Positions 36,009 to 45,600 of a DNA stretch of 64,000 nt are shown here, in pieces. The notes below the pieces were generated by a model. It searched no databases. It was given only the letters and a program-made list of their open reading frames with translations, and was not told the origin of the DNA. The translations under genes and the position numbers were made by a program. How positions within the stretch are numbered: position 1 is the stretch's first letter; every line of letters starts with the position of its first letter. The DNA is from Mesorhizobium loti (GTDB taxonomy: Bacteria > Pseudomonadota > Alphaproteobacteria > Rhizobiales > Rhizobiaceae). The stretch spans positions 496,001-560,000 of the forward strand of contig NZ_QGGH01000004.1 in NCBI RefSeq assembly GCF_003148495.1, given 5' to 3'.

Positions 36009-39000
36009 CTATTCGGCGGCCGATGCCAGCGGCCTGACCCTGGCCATCATCGAGCGCAACACGGCCGGCTTCAGCGGCTTGTTGATCACCGCAATCTCGA
36101 GGCCGCCCGCGGCCGTGCGCACCTCGTTGGAGCGGTCCGCGGTGACCAGCACGGCCGGCAGGTTGTCGCCGTGGATTGCGCGCAGCCTGACGATGATATC
36201 GAGACCGGTTTCGCCGTCGAGATGGTAGTCGGCAAGGACGATGTCCGGGCGGTGCATCGCGGCTCCGTCCAGATCCCTTGAGCCGGACACTGTATCGACG
36301 TTGCACCCCCAGCCTTCGAGCAGCAGCCGCATACCTTCGAGGATGCGGGCATCGTTGTCGATGCAGAGCACGTGCAGCCCAGCCAGCGAAGCTGTCGCAC
36401 GCGCAGGGGCTCTGGTCTCGATCTCGCGTCGCGGCTCCTGCACGGCCGCCACAGGCAGGATGACGGAAAAGCGCGTGCCCTTGCCCGGATTGGAAAAGAT
36501 CCGGATCTCCAGGCGCAACACCCGGGCGATGCGGTCGACGATGGAGAGGCCGAGGCCGAGGCCCTCGGCCTCGCGCGCGCCTTCGTCCAGCCGGGTGAAT
36601 TCGTGAAAGACGGTGTTCAGCTTGTCGCCGGCGATGCCGATGCCGGTGTCGATCACCTGGATTTCGGCCAGTTCGCCGCGCCGCCTGACGCCGACCAGCA
36701 CACGGCCGTGGCGCGTGTATTTAATGGCGTTGGAGACCAGGTTCTGGATCAGGCGCCGCAACAGGTTGCGATCCGTCGTCACGGTCAGCGATGACGGCAT
36801 GATCGTCAGCTCGAGCTTCTTTTCGGCGGCGAGCGGCCGGAAGTCGTTGCCGATCTGGCGCAGCAATCCATCGAGGTTGAAGGCGGTATCGTCCGGCTTC
36901 ATCGCACCGGCGTCGAGGCGGGAGATGTCGAGCACGGCGCCGAGAATGGTCTCGACCGATTCCAGCGAGGATTCGATGTTGACCGCTGCCTTGCCGGTCG
37001 GCCCCTTGCCGGCCTTCTCGATCAGCGACGAGCAATAGAGCCGGGCGGCGTTCAGCGGCTGCAGGATGTCGTGGCCGGCGGCGGCGAGGAAGCGGGTCTT
37101 GCCGAGATTGGCCTCCTCGGCCAGCATCTGCGCCTGCGCCAGCTCTTCGTTGACGCGGGTCAGCTCGATGGTGCGGGTCTTGACGCGCTGCTCCAGCGAT
37201 TCATTGGCGCGTTTCAGCGCCAGATCCTGCTCGACGCGTCCGGAAATGTCGGCATAGGTGGCGACGATGCCGCCGTCCGGCATCGGGTTGGACCGCAGCT
37301 CCAGGATGCGGCCCGAGGTTTTCAGCTCCATCTGCCATGGGCTGACGAAGCTGGTCAGCCGGTTGAGCATGGCCACGCGCTGCTCCGCCGGAATGTCGCC
37401 GCGCTCCGAGAGATGGCGCAGGATGCTGTCGAGCGAGACGCCGACCTGGCCCATCTCGTCGGGCAGGTCGAACAGGGCCCGGTACTGGCGGTTCCAGCAG
37501 ATCAGGCGGAAGTCGCGGTCGAAGACGGTGATGCCTTGCTCCATCTGGTCGAGCGCGATCTGCAGCAGGTCGCGATTGTGCTGCAGCGCCTCGGTGGCGT
37601 CATCGAGTAAGCGGAAGGCATCCCTGGATTCGCGGTCGTGGCGCCGAAACAGCAGCGACAAGATCAGCCGCGCCGAAGACGAACCGACGGCGCTGGCCAG
37701 CAATTGTTCGGAAAATCGGATGACGTCCATGCTCGCCTGCTCGTTGCCGTGCAGCGAGGTTCCGTTGGTCTTTTCGAACGACTGGAAGGAGCGCTCGGTG
37801 CGCTCGACACCGAGATAGCGCCCGATCGTGTCCTTGAGGTCGTTGACGGTGATGGCGGTGCGGAAGCGGCGCAGGCTTGGCATCGGGCCGGCATCGCGTG
37901 GCACGAAGATCGACGCCTGAATGCGCTCCAGCGGCACCGATGCGCGCGAGAGGGAACCGAGCACAAAGAACACCGCGTTGATCGACAGGCTCCACAACAC
38001 GCCGTGGTTCAGCGGTTCGGCGACGGTGCCGAACAGGGCCTGCGGCCGCAACGCCTCGAAGCCGAACAGCCCGTGCGCGATGATTTCGGTGTCAGGTCCG
38101 GCAAGCGATGGAAACAGCAGCGTGTAGCCCCAGACGAGGATGCCGGCGACCATGCCGAGTGCTGCACCCCGGCCATTGGCGCCGCGCCAGATCAGGCCGC
38201 CGATCAGCGCCGGCGCGAACTGTGCTATTGCCGCGAACGACATCAGGCCGATCGACGACAGGCGCGCGCTGTTGGTGCTCTCGCGGTAATAGAGGAAGGC
38301 GATGAACAGCAGGATGAAGATCGCTCCGCGCCGCACATTGAGGATGAGCGTCGACCAGTCTTCGGTCTCGGAGGTCGAGGTCTTGAGCAGGCGGCGCACG
38401 AACAGCGGAATGATGAGGTCGTTGGAGATCATGATCGACAGCGCCACGCTCTCGACGATCACCATCGCCGTCGCCGCCGACAGCCCGCCGATGAAGGCCG
38501 CCATGGCCAGCACGTCATGGCCGCTGAACAAGGGCAGCGACAGCACATAGAGATCGCTGCTGGTTCCGGTGCCGACCAGCGACAAGCCGGCAAAGGCGAT
38601 CGGCAGCACGAACAGATTGATCGCTACGAGGTAGAGCGGAAACACCCATGTTGCGGTGCGCAGTTCGGCCTCGCCGCGGTTCTCGACGATGGTGACGTAG
38701 AACTGGCGCGGCAGCATGATGATGGCAAAGCCGCTCAGGCAAGTCAGCACCAGCCAGGTGGCGAGCGAGGTGTTGTAGCTCATCGCCTGCCGAACCTGTG
38801 CATTCTGGGCGAGCTTGTCTAACATGTCGCCCGGGCCGCCGAAGATCAGGAAGGTGACCATCAAGCCGATGGCCAGGAAGGCGGCAAGCTTGACCACGGT
38901 TTCGACGGCCACCGCCAGCATCAGCCCGTCCTGGTGTTCGGTGGCGTCGGCGTGGCGCGTGCCGAATAGCACCGCAAACAGCGCCAGCAGCATGGCGACG

Positions 39001-39497
39001 ACCAGCGAGATGTCGCTGACGAAGGGATCGAAGGAGGGCGGCGATCCCGTATAGTGCTCGACCATCAGGCTGACCGAACCGGAGATCGCCTTCAACTGCA
39101 GCGCGATATAGGGCACCGCGCCGATGGTCGCGATCAGCGTGGCGATCGCCGCGACGGTAAAACTCTTGCCATAGCGGGCGCCGAGGAAGTCGGCGATCGA
39201 GGTGATCTTCTCCGTCTTGGCCAACCGCACGATGCGGTTGAGCAGCGGAAAGCCGAACACGAAGACCAGCACCGGGCCGGTATAGATGCCGAGGAATTCG
39301 AGGCCGCGTTCGGAAGAGAGGCCGACCGAGCCGAAGAAGGTCCAGGACGTGCAGTAGATCGCAAGACTGAGCGCGTAGATGAAGGGACGGGCCCGACTCG
39401 GCCCTGAAATGGCCGAGCGGCGGTCGCCTAGGCTGGCGATGGCGAACAGCAGCGTCACATAGGCGATCGCGATGATGACGATGAACAAGCCCTGCAC
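36009..39497 (-). CDS. Hybrid histidine kinase with sodium/solute symporter domain (CrbS/MxtR-like)
   Basis: A 1162-residue protein. Residues about 1-500 form a PutP-like sodium:solute symporter domain with about 13 helices. A linker and PAS domain (about 650-750), a short coiled coil, the H-box AAGHDILQPLNAARLY with H809, an ATPase domain (NLVSNAIKYT, DTGIGI, GLGLGLSIV) and a C-terminal receiver with D1090 (VLADYHLDG) follow. The GTG start follows GGGAGGATATT. Family members sense or transport acetate-like substrates and signal to a LuxR-type regulator, which lies next to it on the opposite strand. Confidence 0.9.
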   Translation of the reverse strand: MQGLFIVIIAIAYVTLLFAIASLGDRRSAISGPSRARPFIYALSLAIYCTSWTFFGSVGLSSERGLEFLGIYTGPVLVFVFGFPLLNRIVRLAKTEKITSIADFLGARYGKSFTVAAIATLIATIGAVPYIALQLKAISGSVSLMVEHYTGSPPSFDPFVSDISLVVAMLLALFAVLFGTRHADATEHQDGLMLAVAVETVVKLAAFLAIGLMVTFLIFGGPGDMLDKLAQNAQVRQAMSYNTSLATWLVLTCLSGFAIIMLPRQFYVTIVENRGEAELRTATWVFPLYLVAINLFVLPIAFAGLSLVGTGTSSDLYVLSLPLFSGHDVLAMAAFIGGLSAATAMVIVESVALSIMISNDLIIPLFVRRLLKTSTSETEDWSTLILNVRRGAIFILLFIAFLYYRESTNSARLSSIGLMSFAAIAQFAPALIGGLIWRGANGRGAALGMVAGILVWGYTLLFPSLAGPDTEIIAHGLFGFEALRPQALFGTVAEPLNHGVLWSLSINAVFFVLGSLSRASVPLERIQASIFVPRDAGPMPSLRRFRTAITVNDLKDTIGRYLGVERTERSFQSFEKTNGTSLHGNEQASMDVIRFSEQLLASAVGSSSARLILSLLFRRHDRESRDAFRLLDDATEALQHNRDLLQIALDQMEQGITVFDRDFRLICWNRQYRALFDLPDEMGQVGVSLDSILRHLSERGDIPAEQRVAMLNRLTSFVSPWQMELKTSGRILELRSNPMPDGGIVATYADISGRVEQDLALKRANESLEQRVKTRTIELTRVNEELAQAQMLAEEANLGKTRFLAAAGHDILQPLNAARLYCSSLIEKAGKGPTGKAAVNIESSLESVETILGAVLDISRLDAGAMKPDDTAFNLDGLLRQIGNDFRPLAAEKKLELTIMPSSLTVTTDRNLLRRLIQNLVSNAIKYTRHGRVLVGVRRRGELAEIQVIDTGIGIAGDKLNTVFHEFTRLDEGAREAEGLGLGLSIVDRIARVLRLEIRIFSNPGKGTRFSVILPVAAVQEPRREIETRAPARATASLAGLHVLCIDNDARILEGMRLLLEGWGCNVDTVSGSRDLDGAAMHRPDIVLADYHLDGETGLDIIVRLRAIHGDNLPAVLVTADRSNEVRTAAGGLEIAVINKPLKPAVLRSMMARVRPLASAAE

Positions 39498-39608
39498 GCC
39501 GGCAATATCCTCCCTGTGCCGAATTTCAACCCGGCTTGCCCAGACGCAATCACAGCTTGGCTTCCGAGTCCATCACGGCTTTGGGCGCATGAAGACCGCG
39601 ATTTCTGA

Positions 39609-39712
39609 TGCATGTCGCCCAAAAGCGCGCAGCGGTTTTGGGGCAACGACATGCACAAAAACAAACACCCAAAGCGCGGCGCGTGAATCCGTTTCAACGC
39701 GACGCGCTTTGG
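39609..39712. repeat. Bipartite palindromic repeat, copy 2
   Basis: Hairpin one pairs TGCATGTCG with CGACATGCA (39609-39655). Hairpin two pairs CCAAAGCGC with GCGCTTTGG (39669-39712). It is closely similar to 10760-10863, including the AAAACAA-type linker. It lies between the hybrid kinase start and mscL. Confidence 0.85.
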
Positions 39713-39853
39713 AGACTACCGCCAGGTAAGGAGAAACCGGTTGCTTTCTCCTTTTTGCCGATGTTGCAACCGCAGGTTTTTGTTATGTTGCCTCAGGTCG
39801 ATGCCCGCAAGGACGGAAGCGGCAGCTCGGCCGGTCATGACAAGGAGGGTCGA

Positions 39854-40276
39854 ATGCTGAAAGAATTCCAGGAATTTATTTCCAAGGGCAATGTGATGGA
39901 CCTTGCGGTCGGCGTCATCATCGGCGCGGCCTTCGGCAAGATCGTCGATTCCCTTGTCAATGACATCATCATGCCGATCGTCGGCGCGATTTTCGGCGGC
40001 TTGGACTTCAACAACTATTTCCTGGGGCTCTCCTCGGCCGTCAACGCCACCTCGCTGGCGGACGCCAAAAAGCAAGGCGCAGTTTTCGCGTATGGCAGCT
40101 TCATCACCGTCGCGTTGAACTTCCTTATTCTCGCTTTCATCATCTTCCTGATGGTCAAGGCGGTGAACAACATGCGCAAGCGGCTTGAACGCGAGAAGCC
40201 GGCTGCACCAGCCGCTCCGCCGCCCGCTGACGTCGCGCTGCTCACCGAAATTCGCGACTTGCTCGCCAGAAGATAA
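39854..40276 (+). CDS. mscL: Large-conductance mechanosensitive channel
   Basis: Inner-membrane channel that opens under membrane tension to release solutes on hypo-osmotic shock. The 140-residue protein has the two-helix MscL plan: N-terminal amphipathic [22 protein letters not shown], pore helix with GAAFGKIV and the second helix, then a charged cytoplasmic bundle. The ATG at 39854 follows AAGGAGGG. A clear terminator follows the gene. Confidence 0.96.
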   Translation: MLKEFQEFISKGNVMDLAVGVIIGAAFGKIVDSLVNDIIMPIVGAIFGGLDFNNYFLGLSSAVNATSLADAKKQGAVFAYGSFITVALNFLILAFIIFLMVKAVNNMRKRLEREKPAAPAAPPPADVALLTEIRDLLARR

Positions 40277-40301
40277 TCCGCAAAGCATTGCTGGACCAAG
40301 A

Positions 40302-40329
40302 CCCCGGTCGTTCGCGGCCGGGGTTTTCT
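40302..40329 (+). terminator. Rho-independent terminator of mscL
   Basis: CCCCGG (40302-40307) pairs with CCGGGG (40318-40323), followed by TTTT-C-TG-TTTT. It stands 26 bases after the mscL stop. Confidence 0.88.
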
Positions 40330-40386
40330 GTTTTCGCATCTGGTAAGGAGCGCGGATCAATACCCGAGATCGGAACGGACCCGCCC

Positions 40387-41553
40387 ATGACTTTGATCGA
40401 CAGCTTGCGCACGGAGGCCCGCGCCGCACCCGAAAGCGGCATTGTCGCCGTCGTCAATTACGGCCGCCTGCGCGAAGGCATGATCCCGCTCTGGGCCGGC
40501 GAGGGCGACTTGCCGACGCCTTCGTTCATCACCGATGCCGCGTCGAAGGCGCTGGCCGGCGGCGAGACGTTCTACACCTGGCAAAAGGGCATCCCAGATC
40601 TCAGGCAGGCGCTTTCCCGCTACTATGCCAGGCATTTCGGTAAGACCTTCCCTGAGGAGCAATTCATCGTCACCGGGTCAGGCATGCATGCCATCCAGCT
40701 GGCGCTCGACGCGCTCGCCGGTGCCGGCGACGAGGTCATCTATCTGTCGCCGGCCTGGCCGAATTTCGATGCCGCAGCAGGGATATCGGGCGCCGTTCCG
40801 GTGGCGGTCACGCTCGATCATTCCGGCAATGGCTGGTCCTGCGACGTCGAGAAGATTGCGGCGGCGATCACGCCGCGCACAAAAGCGCTGTTCATCAACA
40901 CGCCGTCGAACCCGACCGGCTGGACCGCCGATCACGAGACCTTGCAGGCGATCCTCGATCTTGCGCGCACGAAGAACCTCTGGATCATCGCCGACGAAAT
41001 CTATTCGCTGTTCCACTACAGCCACGGCCGTGCGCCGTCCTTCCTCGACATCGCCACGGCGGAAGACCGCATCCTGTTCGTCAACAGTTTTTCCAAGAAC
41101 TGGGCGATGACCGGCTGGCGCGTCGGCTGGATCAAGACACATCCCGCCTTGCAGCAGGTGTTCGAGAACCTGATCCAGTATTCCAACTCCGGCGTCGCCC
41201 AGTTCATGCAGCGCGGTGCGGTTGCAGCCCTTGATGAGGGTGATGCCTTCGTTGCCGAACAGGTGGAGCGGGCGCGCAAGGCACGCGATCTGGTCTGCGG
41301 CATTCTCGGCGACACAGGCCGCGCCCGGTTCACCGTACCGCAAGGCGCGTTCTATCTGTTCTTCACGGTCGACGGCATCACCGATTCACGCACTGCCGCT
41401 TTCGACATCGTCGACAAGGCCAATGTCGGCCTGGCGCCCGGCACCGCCTTCGGTCCCGGCGGCGAAGCCTTCCTCAGACTGTGCTTCCACCGCCGCCTCG
41501 ATCAGATCGAGGAAGCCGCGCACCGGCTGGCAAAGTGGATGAAGACTATTTGA
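40387..41553 (+). CDS. Class I/II pyridoxal-phosphate aminotransferase
   Basis: A 388-residue fold-type I aminotransferase of the AspC/AatA group: cofactor pocket GSGMHAIQLAL, NTPSNPTGW (Asn ligand), IADEIY (Asp), lysine in SFSKNWAMTGWRVGW and a C-terminal Arg in FLRLCFHRR for the substrate carboxylate. The substrate cannot be fixed from the sequence; aspartate, aromatic or other amino acids are possible. The ATG at 40387 has no strong ribosome site. It converges with hemA. Confidence 0.87.
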   Translation: MTLIDSLRTEARAAPESGIVAVVNYGRLREGMIPLWAGEGDLPTPSFITDAASKALAGGETFYTWQKGIPDLRQALSRYYARHFGKTFPEEQFIVTGSGMHAIQLALDALAGAGDEVIYLSPAWPNFDAAAGISGAVPVAVTLDHSGNGWSCDVEKIAAAITPRTKALFINTPSNPTGWTADHETLQAILDLARTKNLWIIADEIYSLFHYSHGRAPSFLDIATAEDRILFVNSFSKNWAMTGWRVGWIKTHPALQQVFENLIQYSNSGVAQFMQRGAVAALDEGDAFVAEQVERARKARDLVCGILGDTGRARFTVPQGAFYLFFTVDGITDSRTAAFDIVDKANVGLAPGTAFGPGGEAFLRLCFHRRLDQIEEAAHRLAKWMKTI

Positions 41554-41700
41554 TGCCCTGAGGCCGGATTGAAAATCGCTCCGGCGAGTCAGCTGGCGTG
41601 GGTTTCGAGAACCGGAGCGCAGCGGACATTCAGGTCCGTGAGCACCGGAAGCGCAGAAACCTGCGTCAGATGGCCGTCGGAGTAGAGTTTCAAACGGGCT

Positions 41701-42978
41701 TCAGCCGCCTGACTTGGGCACCAGCAGGGGAATGATCCGGTCGCTCTTGGCCACCGATGGCCGACCGGCGGAGCCATAGGGAATGCCGAGTGCATCCCAG
41801 GTCTCGACCAGCGCGTCCTGCAACTCGGCGATCAGCGCATCGGAGTGGAACGGCGTCGGCGTGATGCGCAGCCGCTCCGTACCGCGCGGCACGGTCGGGT
41901 AGTTGATCGGCTGGATGTAGATGCCGTGCACGCCGAGCAGGCGGTCGCTGGCCATCTTGCAGGCCTCCGGATCGCCGACCAGCAGCGGCACGATGTGCGT
42001 TGGCGAGTCCATCACAGGCAGGCCGGCGGCCGAAAGGATCTGCTTGGTTCGTGTCGCCTGCTGATGCTGTGCATCGCGCTCGGCCTGCGAGCGTTTGAGG
42101 TGGCGGATCGAGGCGGTGGTGGCGGCGGCGATCGCCGGCGGCAGCGCCGTGGTGAAGATGAAGCCCGGCGCATAGGAGCGCACCGCGTCGATCACCGCGC
42201 TTGTGCCGGTGATGTACCCGCCCAGCGTGCCGAACGCCTTGGCCAGGGTGCCCTGGATTATATCGATCCGGTCGGCCAGTCCCTCGCGCTCGGTGATGCC
42301 GCCGCCGCGCGGTCCGTACATGCCGACGGCATGGACCTCGTCGATATAGGTCATGGCGTTGTAGCGCTCGGCGAGCTCGACGATCTGCTTTATCGGTGCG
42401 ATGTCGCCATCCATCGAATAGACGCTCTCGAAGACGATCAGCTTGGCGCGTTCGCGGCCCGCCGCCTGCAGCAGGCTTTCCAGATGCGCGACATCATTGT
42501 GGCGGAAGATCTTCTTTTCCGCACCGGAGCGCCGCACGCCTTCGATCATCGAGGCGTGGTTCAACTCGTCCGAGATGATCAGGCAGTTGGGCAAAAGCCG
42601 CGCGATGGTCGAAATCGAGGCTTCATTGGAGACAAAGCCGGAGGTGAAAACGAGTGCGGCTTCCTTGTCGTGCAGGTCGGCAAGCTCCACTTCGAGCTCG
42701 ACCAGCGGGTTGCTGGTGCCCGAAATGTTGCGGGTGCCACCGGCGCCCGACCCCATTTTGCCGGCCGCGTTCTGGAACGCGGCGATGACGTCGGGATGCT
42801 GGCCCATGCCGAGATAGTCGTTGGAGCACCAGACGGTGATTTCCTCGGCGCGGCCATTGGAACGCCAGATGGCGCGCGGAAACTTGCCCGCGATGCGCTC
42901 AAGGTCGGCGAAAACGCGATAGCGACGCTCTGCATGGAGCTGGTCGATCGCTTCCTCGAAGAACCGCTGATAGTTCAT
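41701..42978 (-). CDS. hemA: 5-aminolevulinate synthase
   Basis: Condenses glycine and succinyl-CoA to 5-aminolevulinate, the first haem step in alphaproteobacteria. The 425-residue PLP enzyme has [55 protein letters not shown] and the lysine motif [13 protein letters not shown]. The ATG at 42978 is the natural start. A perfect FNR/FixK box lies 125 bases upstream, consistent with oxygen control of haem synthesis during microaerobic or symbiotic growth. Confidence 0.96.
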   Translation of the reverse strand: MNYQRFFEEAIDQLHAERRYRVFADLERIAGKFPRAIWRSNGRAEEITVWCSNDYLGMGQHPDVIAAFQNAAGKMGSGAGGTRNISGTSNPLVELEVELADLHDKEAALVFTSGFVSNEASISTIARLLPNCLIISDELNHASMIEGVRRSGAEKKIFRHNDVAHLESLLQAAGRERAKLIVFESVYSMDGDIAPIKQIVELAERYNAMTYIDEVHAVGMYGPRGGGITEREGLADRIDIIQGTLAKAFGTLGGYITGTSAVIDAVRSYAPGFIFTTALPPAIAAATTASIRHLKRSQAERDAQHQQATRTKQILSAAGLPVMDSPTHIVPLLVGDPEACKMASDRLLGVHGIYIQPINYPTVPRGTERLRITPTPFHSDALIAELQDALVETWDALGIPYGSAGRPSVAKSDRIIPLLVPKSGG

Positions 42979-43102
42979 GTCGACTTTCCCAATTTTGCGC
43001 GGGATCATAATCATTGCCCTATTGGTCGTCCACCGGGCCTTTTTGGTCAAAATGCCACGCCCCGGACCTGTTCCTAACGACCACGGATCGTGGCCTATTC
43101 CC

Positions 43103-43116
43103 TTGATGTGGATCAA
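43103..43116. promoter_or_regulatory. FNR/FixK box between hemA and galE
   Basis: TTGAT-GTGG-ATCAA, a perfect match to the anaerobox consensus TTGAT-N4-ATCAA. It is about 125 bases from the hemA start and 130 from the galE start. Distance and known control of hemA by FixK or FnrL in related bacteria favour hemA as target. Confidence 0.8.
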
Positions 43117-43245
43117 TTTTGTTTCAGGACGATGCCACATGCCGACAATGCCGGTTACCACGAGTTCTAATGGCCAGGCGGCAGGCTTTCCAGTAAGGCG
43201 GGGGTTGAGACAGTTTCCGATAAATCTTGAGATGCGAGGTCACGG

Positions 43246-44241
43246 ATGACGGTTTTGGTAACAGGCGGCGCCGGTTATATCGGCAGCCACATGGTCTGGG
43301 AACTGCTGGATGCCGGCGAGAGCGTGGTCGTTCTCGACCGTCTTTCCACCGGTTTCGAATGGGCGGTGGCGCCGGAGGCAAAGCTGGTGGTTGGCGATGT
43401 CGCCGACAGGGAATTGGTCGGTTCGATCATCAGGGACAATCATGTCGATGCGATCATCCACTTCGCCGGCTCGATCGTGGTCCCGGAATCGGTTGCCGAC
43501 CCGCTCAGTTATTATGAGAACAACACCAGCAAGACGCGCACGCTGATCGAGACCGCGGTCCGAGAGGGCGTGCCCAATTTCATCTTTTCCTCGACCGCTG
43601 CCGTCTATGGCGGCGCCGGACTGGAGCCGGTGCGCGAGGATGCTCGCCTGGCGCCGGAATCGCCCTATGGCCTGTCCAAGCTGATGAGCGAATGGATGCT
43701 GCGCGATGCGGCGATCGCGCACCCCTTGCGCTACACGGCGCTGCGCTATTTCAACGTCGCCGGCGCCGATCCCAGGGGCCGTACCGGCCAGTCGACGCCG
43801 GGCGCCACCCATCTGATCAAGGTTGCCTGCGAAACCGCACTCGGCAAGCGGCCGTTCATGCAGGTGTTCGGCACCGACTATCCGACGCCGGACGGCACCT
43901 GCATGCGCGACTATATCCATGTCAGCGATCTGGCGGCGGCGCATCGCCTGGCCCTGCAGCGGCTGCGCGCCGGGGGCGCGAGCCTGGTCGCCAATTGCGG
44001 CTACAGCCATGGCTATTCGGTGCTCGAGGTCATCGACAGCGTGCGGCGTGCCTTCGGCCATGATTTCGAGGTGAAGATGGGCGATCGCCGCCCCGGCGAC
44101 GCCGCCGCGGTGGTTGCCAATTCGGATCTCGCCCGCGCCGAACTCGGCTGGACCCCGCAGCGCGACGATCTCGACCAGATCGTTGCCGACGCGCTCGCCT
44201 GGGAGCGCATCCTGACCGGCAAGAACTCCGCGCGCGGCTGA
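43246..44241 (+). CDS. galE: UDP-glucose 4-epimerase
   Basis: Interconverts UDP-glucose and UDP-galactose for galactose use and exopolysaccharide or LPS synthesis (exoB of rhizobia). The 331-residue SDR protein has GGAGYIGSH at the N-terminus, FAGSIVVPES, SSTAAVYGG and the catalytic Y-x3-K in YGLSK. The ATG at 43246 is the natural start. It diverges from hemA; dadA follows after 106 bases. Confidence 0.94.
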   Translation: MTVLVTGGAGYIGSHMVWELLDAGESVVVLDRLSTGFEWAVAPEAKLVVGDVADRELVGSIIRDNHVDAIIHFAGSIVVPESVADPLSYYENNTSKTRTLIETAVREGVPNFIFSSTAAVYGGAGLEPVREDARLAPESPYGLSKLMSEWMLRDAAIAHPLRYTALRYFNVAGADPRGRTGQSTPGATHLIKVACETALGKRPFMQVFGTDYPTPDGTCMRDYIHVSDLAAAHRLALQRLRAGGASLVANCGYSHGYSVLEVIDSVRRAFGHDFEVKMGDRRPGDAAAVVANSDLARAELGWTPQRDDLDQIVADALAWERILTGKNSARG

Positions 44242-44347
44242 GCCGGGTTCTCCCAGGGGCTCGCAAGGCACGTGGCGAAGCGCTATTGAAGGCATTCGCG
44301 GCACGGCGTGGAGGCGCTGCGCCGCGAAGAGCTTTTGGGGGGATGGC

Positions 44348-45598
44348 ATGAAGATAACGGTGCTCGGGGCCGGTGTCGTCGGTACGGCAGCCGCCTATTA
44401 TCTGGCCAGCGACGGCCACGAGGTCACCGTGATCGAGCGCCATGCGGCGCCGGCGCGCGGCACCAGCCAGTCGAACGCCGGCCTGGTCTCGCCGGGCGAT
44501 GCCACCGCCTGGGCTTCGCCGGCGGCGCTGAAGACCTTCCTGCGCGCGCTCTACAACCATGATCTCGGCATCAAGGTGCGGCTGCGCTTCGATCCCTACT
44601 TCCTCGCCTGGAGCCTGCGCTTCCTGCGCCAATGCACGAAAGAGCGCCTGCGTGCCAACAGCCGGGTCAAGCTGCGCCTGGCGCTCTATTCGCGCGACTG
44701 TATCAACGCCATCTCCACCGATACCGGCATTCACTATGACGAGCGCAAGAAGGGCATCCTCTATTTCTTCCGCTCGCAGCACAGTCTCGACACCGGCACC
44801 GACAACTATCGCTATCTGGCCGAGCATGGCCTGCCGATCGAGATCGTCGGCCGCGACCGGCTGATCGAGCTCGAGCCGGGTCTTGCCGGAGTGAAGGAAA
44901 AGATCGCCGGCGGCGTCTATTCGCCGATCGACCAGACCGGCGATTCCCGGCAGTTCGTGGAAAAGCTCGCCGCCCACGCGGCCGGGAAACTCGGCGTGAC
45001 GTTTCTCTACGGCACGACGGTCGAGGGCCTCGACATCGAGGGTGACCGGGTGCGCGCGGTGATGACCTCGGCCGGACCGGTTCTCGGCGATGCCGTGGTC
45101 ATGTCGATGGGGCCGGAAAGCGGCCTGCTCGGGCGCCGCTACGGCATCGACCTGCCTATCTACCCGGTGAAGGGTTATACCGCGACGATTCCGCTTGAGG
45201 ACGAAAGCAAGGGCCCGACCATGGGCGGCGCCGACGAGGATCAGTTGATTGCCTATTCCAGGCTTGGCAACCGGCTGCGGCTCGCTTCGACCGCCGAATT
45301 CACCGGTTTCGACCGTACCTTCCGGCCGAGCGATTTCGCCGCCATGTTCAGGACCGGCAAGGACCTGTTCCCCGGCGCCTTCGACGAGAACAAGGCCGAG
45401 CTGTGGGCGGGCCTGCGGCCGATGATGCCGAACTCGGTGCCGGTCATTGGCAAGGCGCGTTTCAGCAACCTTTATCTCAACACCGGCCACGGCCATGTCG
45501 GCTGGACCATGGCCTGCGGCTCCGGCAAATTCCTCGCCGACCTCGTCGCCGGCCGCAAGCCGGAGATCGACCCGCAAGGGCTGGTCTACGGGGGCTAG
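44348..45598 (+). CDS. dadA: D-amino-acid dehydrogenase (DadA type)
   Basis: FAD-dependent membrane-associated dehydrogenase that deaminates D-amino acids to 2-oxo acids and passes electrons to the respiratory chain. The 416-residue DAO-family protein has GAGVVGTAAAYYLASDGHEVTVIE at the N-terminus, the DadA-typical SQSNAGLVSPG, GLRPMMPNSVPVIG and NTGHGHVGWTMACGSG. Start at 44348 behind GGGGGG. Two bases separate it from the racemase fusion, so both probably form one catabolic operon for a D/L amino-acid pair. Confidence 0.92.
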   Translation: MKITVLGAGVVGTAAAYYLASDGHEVTVIERHAAPARGTSQSNAGLVSPGDATAWASPAALKTFLRALYNHDLGIKVRLRFDPYFLAWSLRFLRQCTKERLRANSRVKLRLALYSRDCINAISTDTGIHYDERKKGILYFFRSQHSLDTGTDNYRYLAEHGLPIEIVGRDRLIELEPGLAGVKEKIAGGVYSPIDQTGDSRQFVEKLAAHAAGKLGVTFLYGTTVEGLDIEGDRVRAVMTSAGPVLGDAVVMSMGPESGLLGRRYGIDLPIYPVKGYTATIPLEDESKGPTMGGADEDQLIAYSRLGNRLRLASTAEFTGFDRTFRPSDFAAMFRTGKDLFPGAFDENKAELWAGLRPMMPNSVPVIGKARFSNLYLNTGHGHVGWTMACGSGKFLADLVAGRKPEIDPQGLVYGG

Positions 45599-45600
45599 AG

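Noticed and set aside
37638-38822. Plus-strand frame opposite the hybrid kinase
   Set aside because: Low-complexity Arg/Gln/His-rich shadow of the symporter region; no family signature.
41554-41700. Short minus-strand frame after hemA
   Set aside because: About 34 codons starting at a TTG within the hemA 3-prime end in another frame; no ribosome site or known family.
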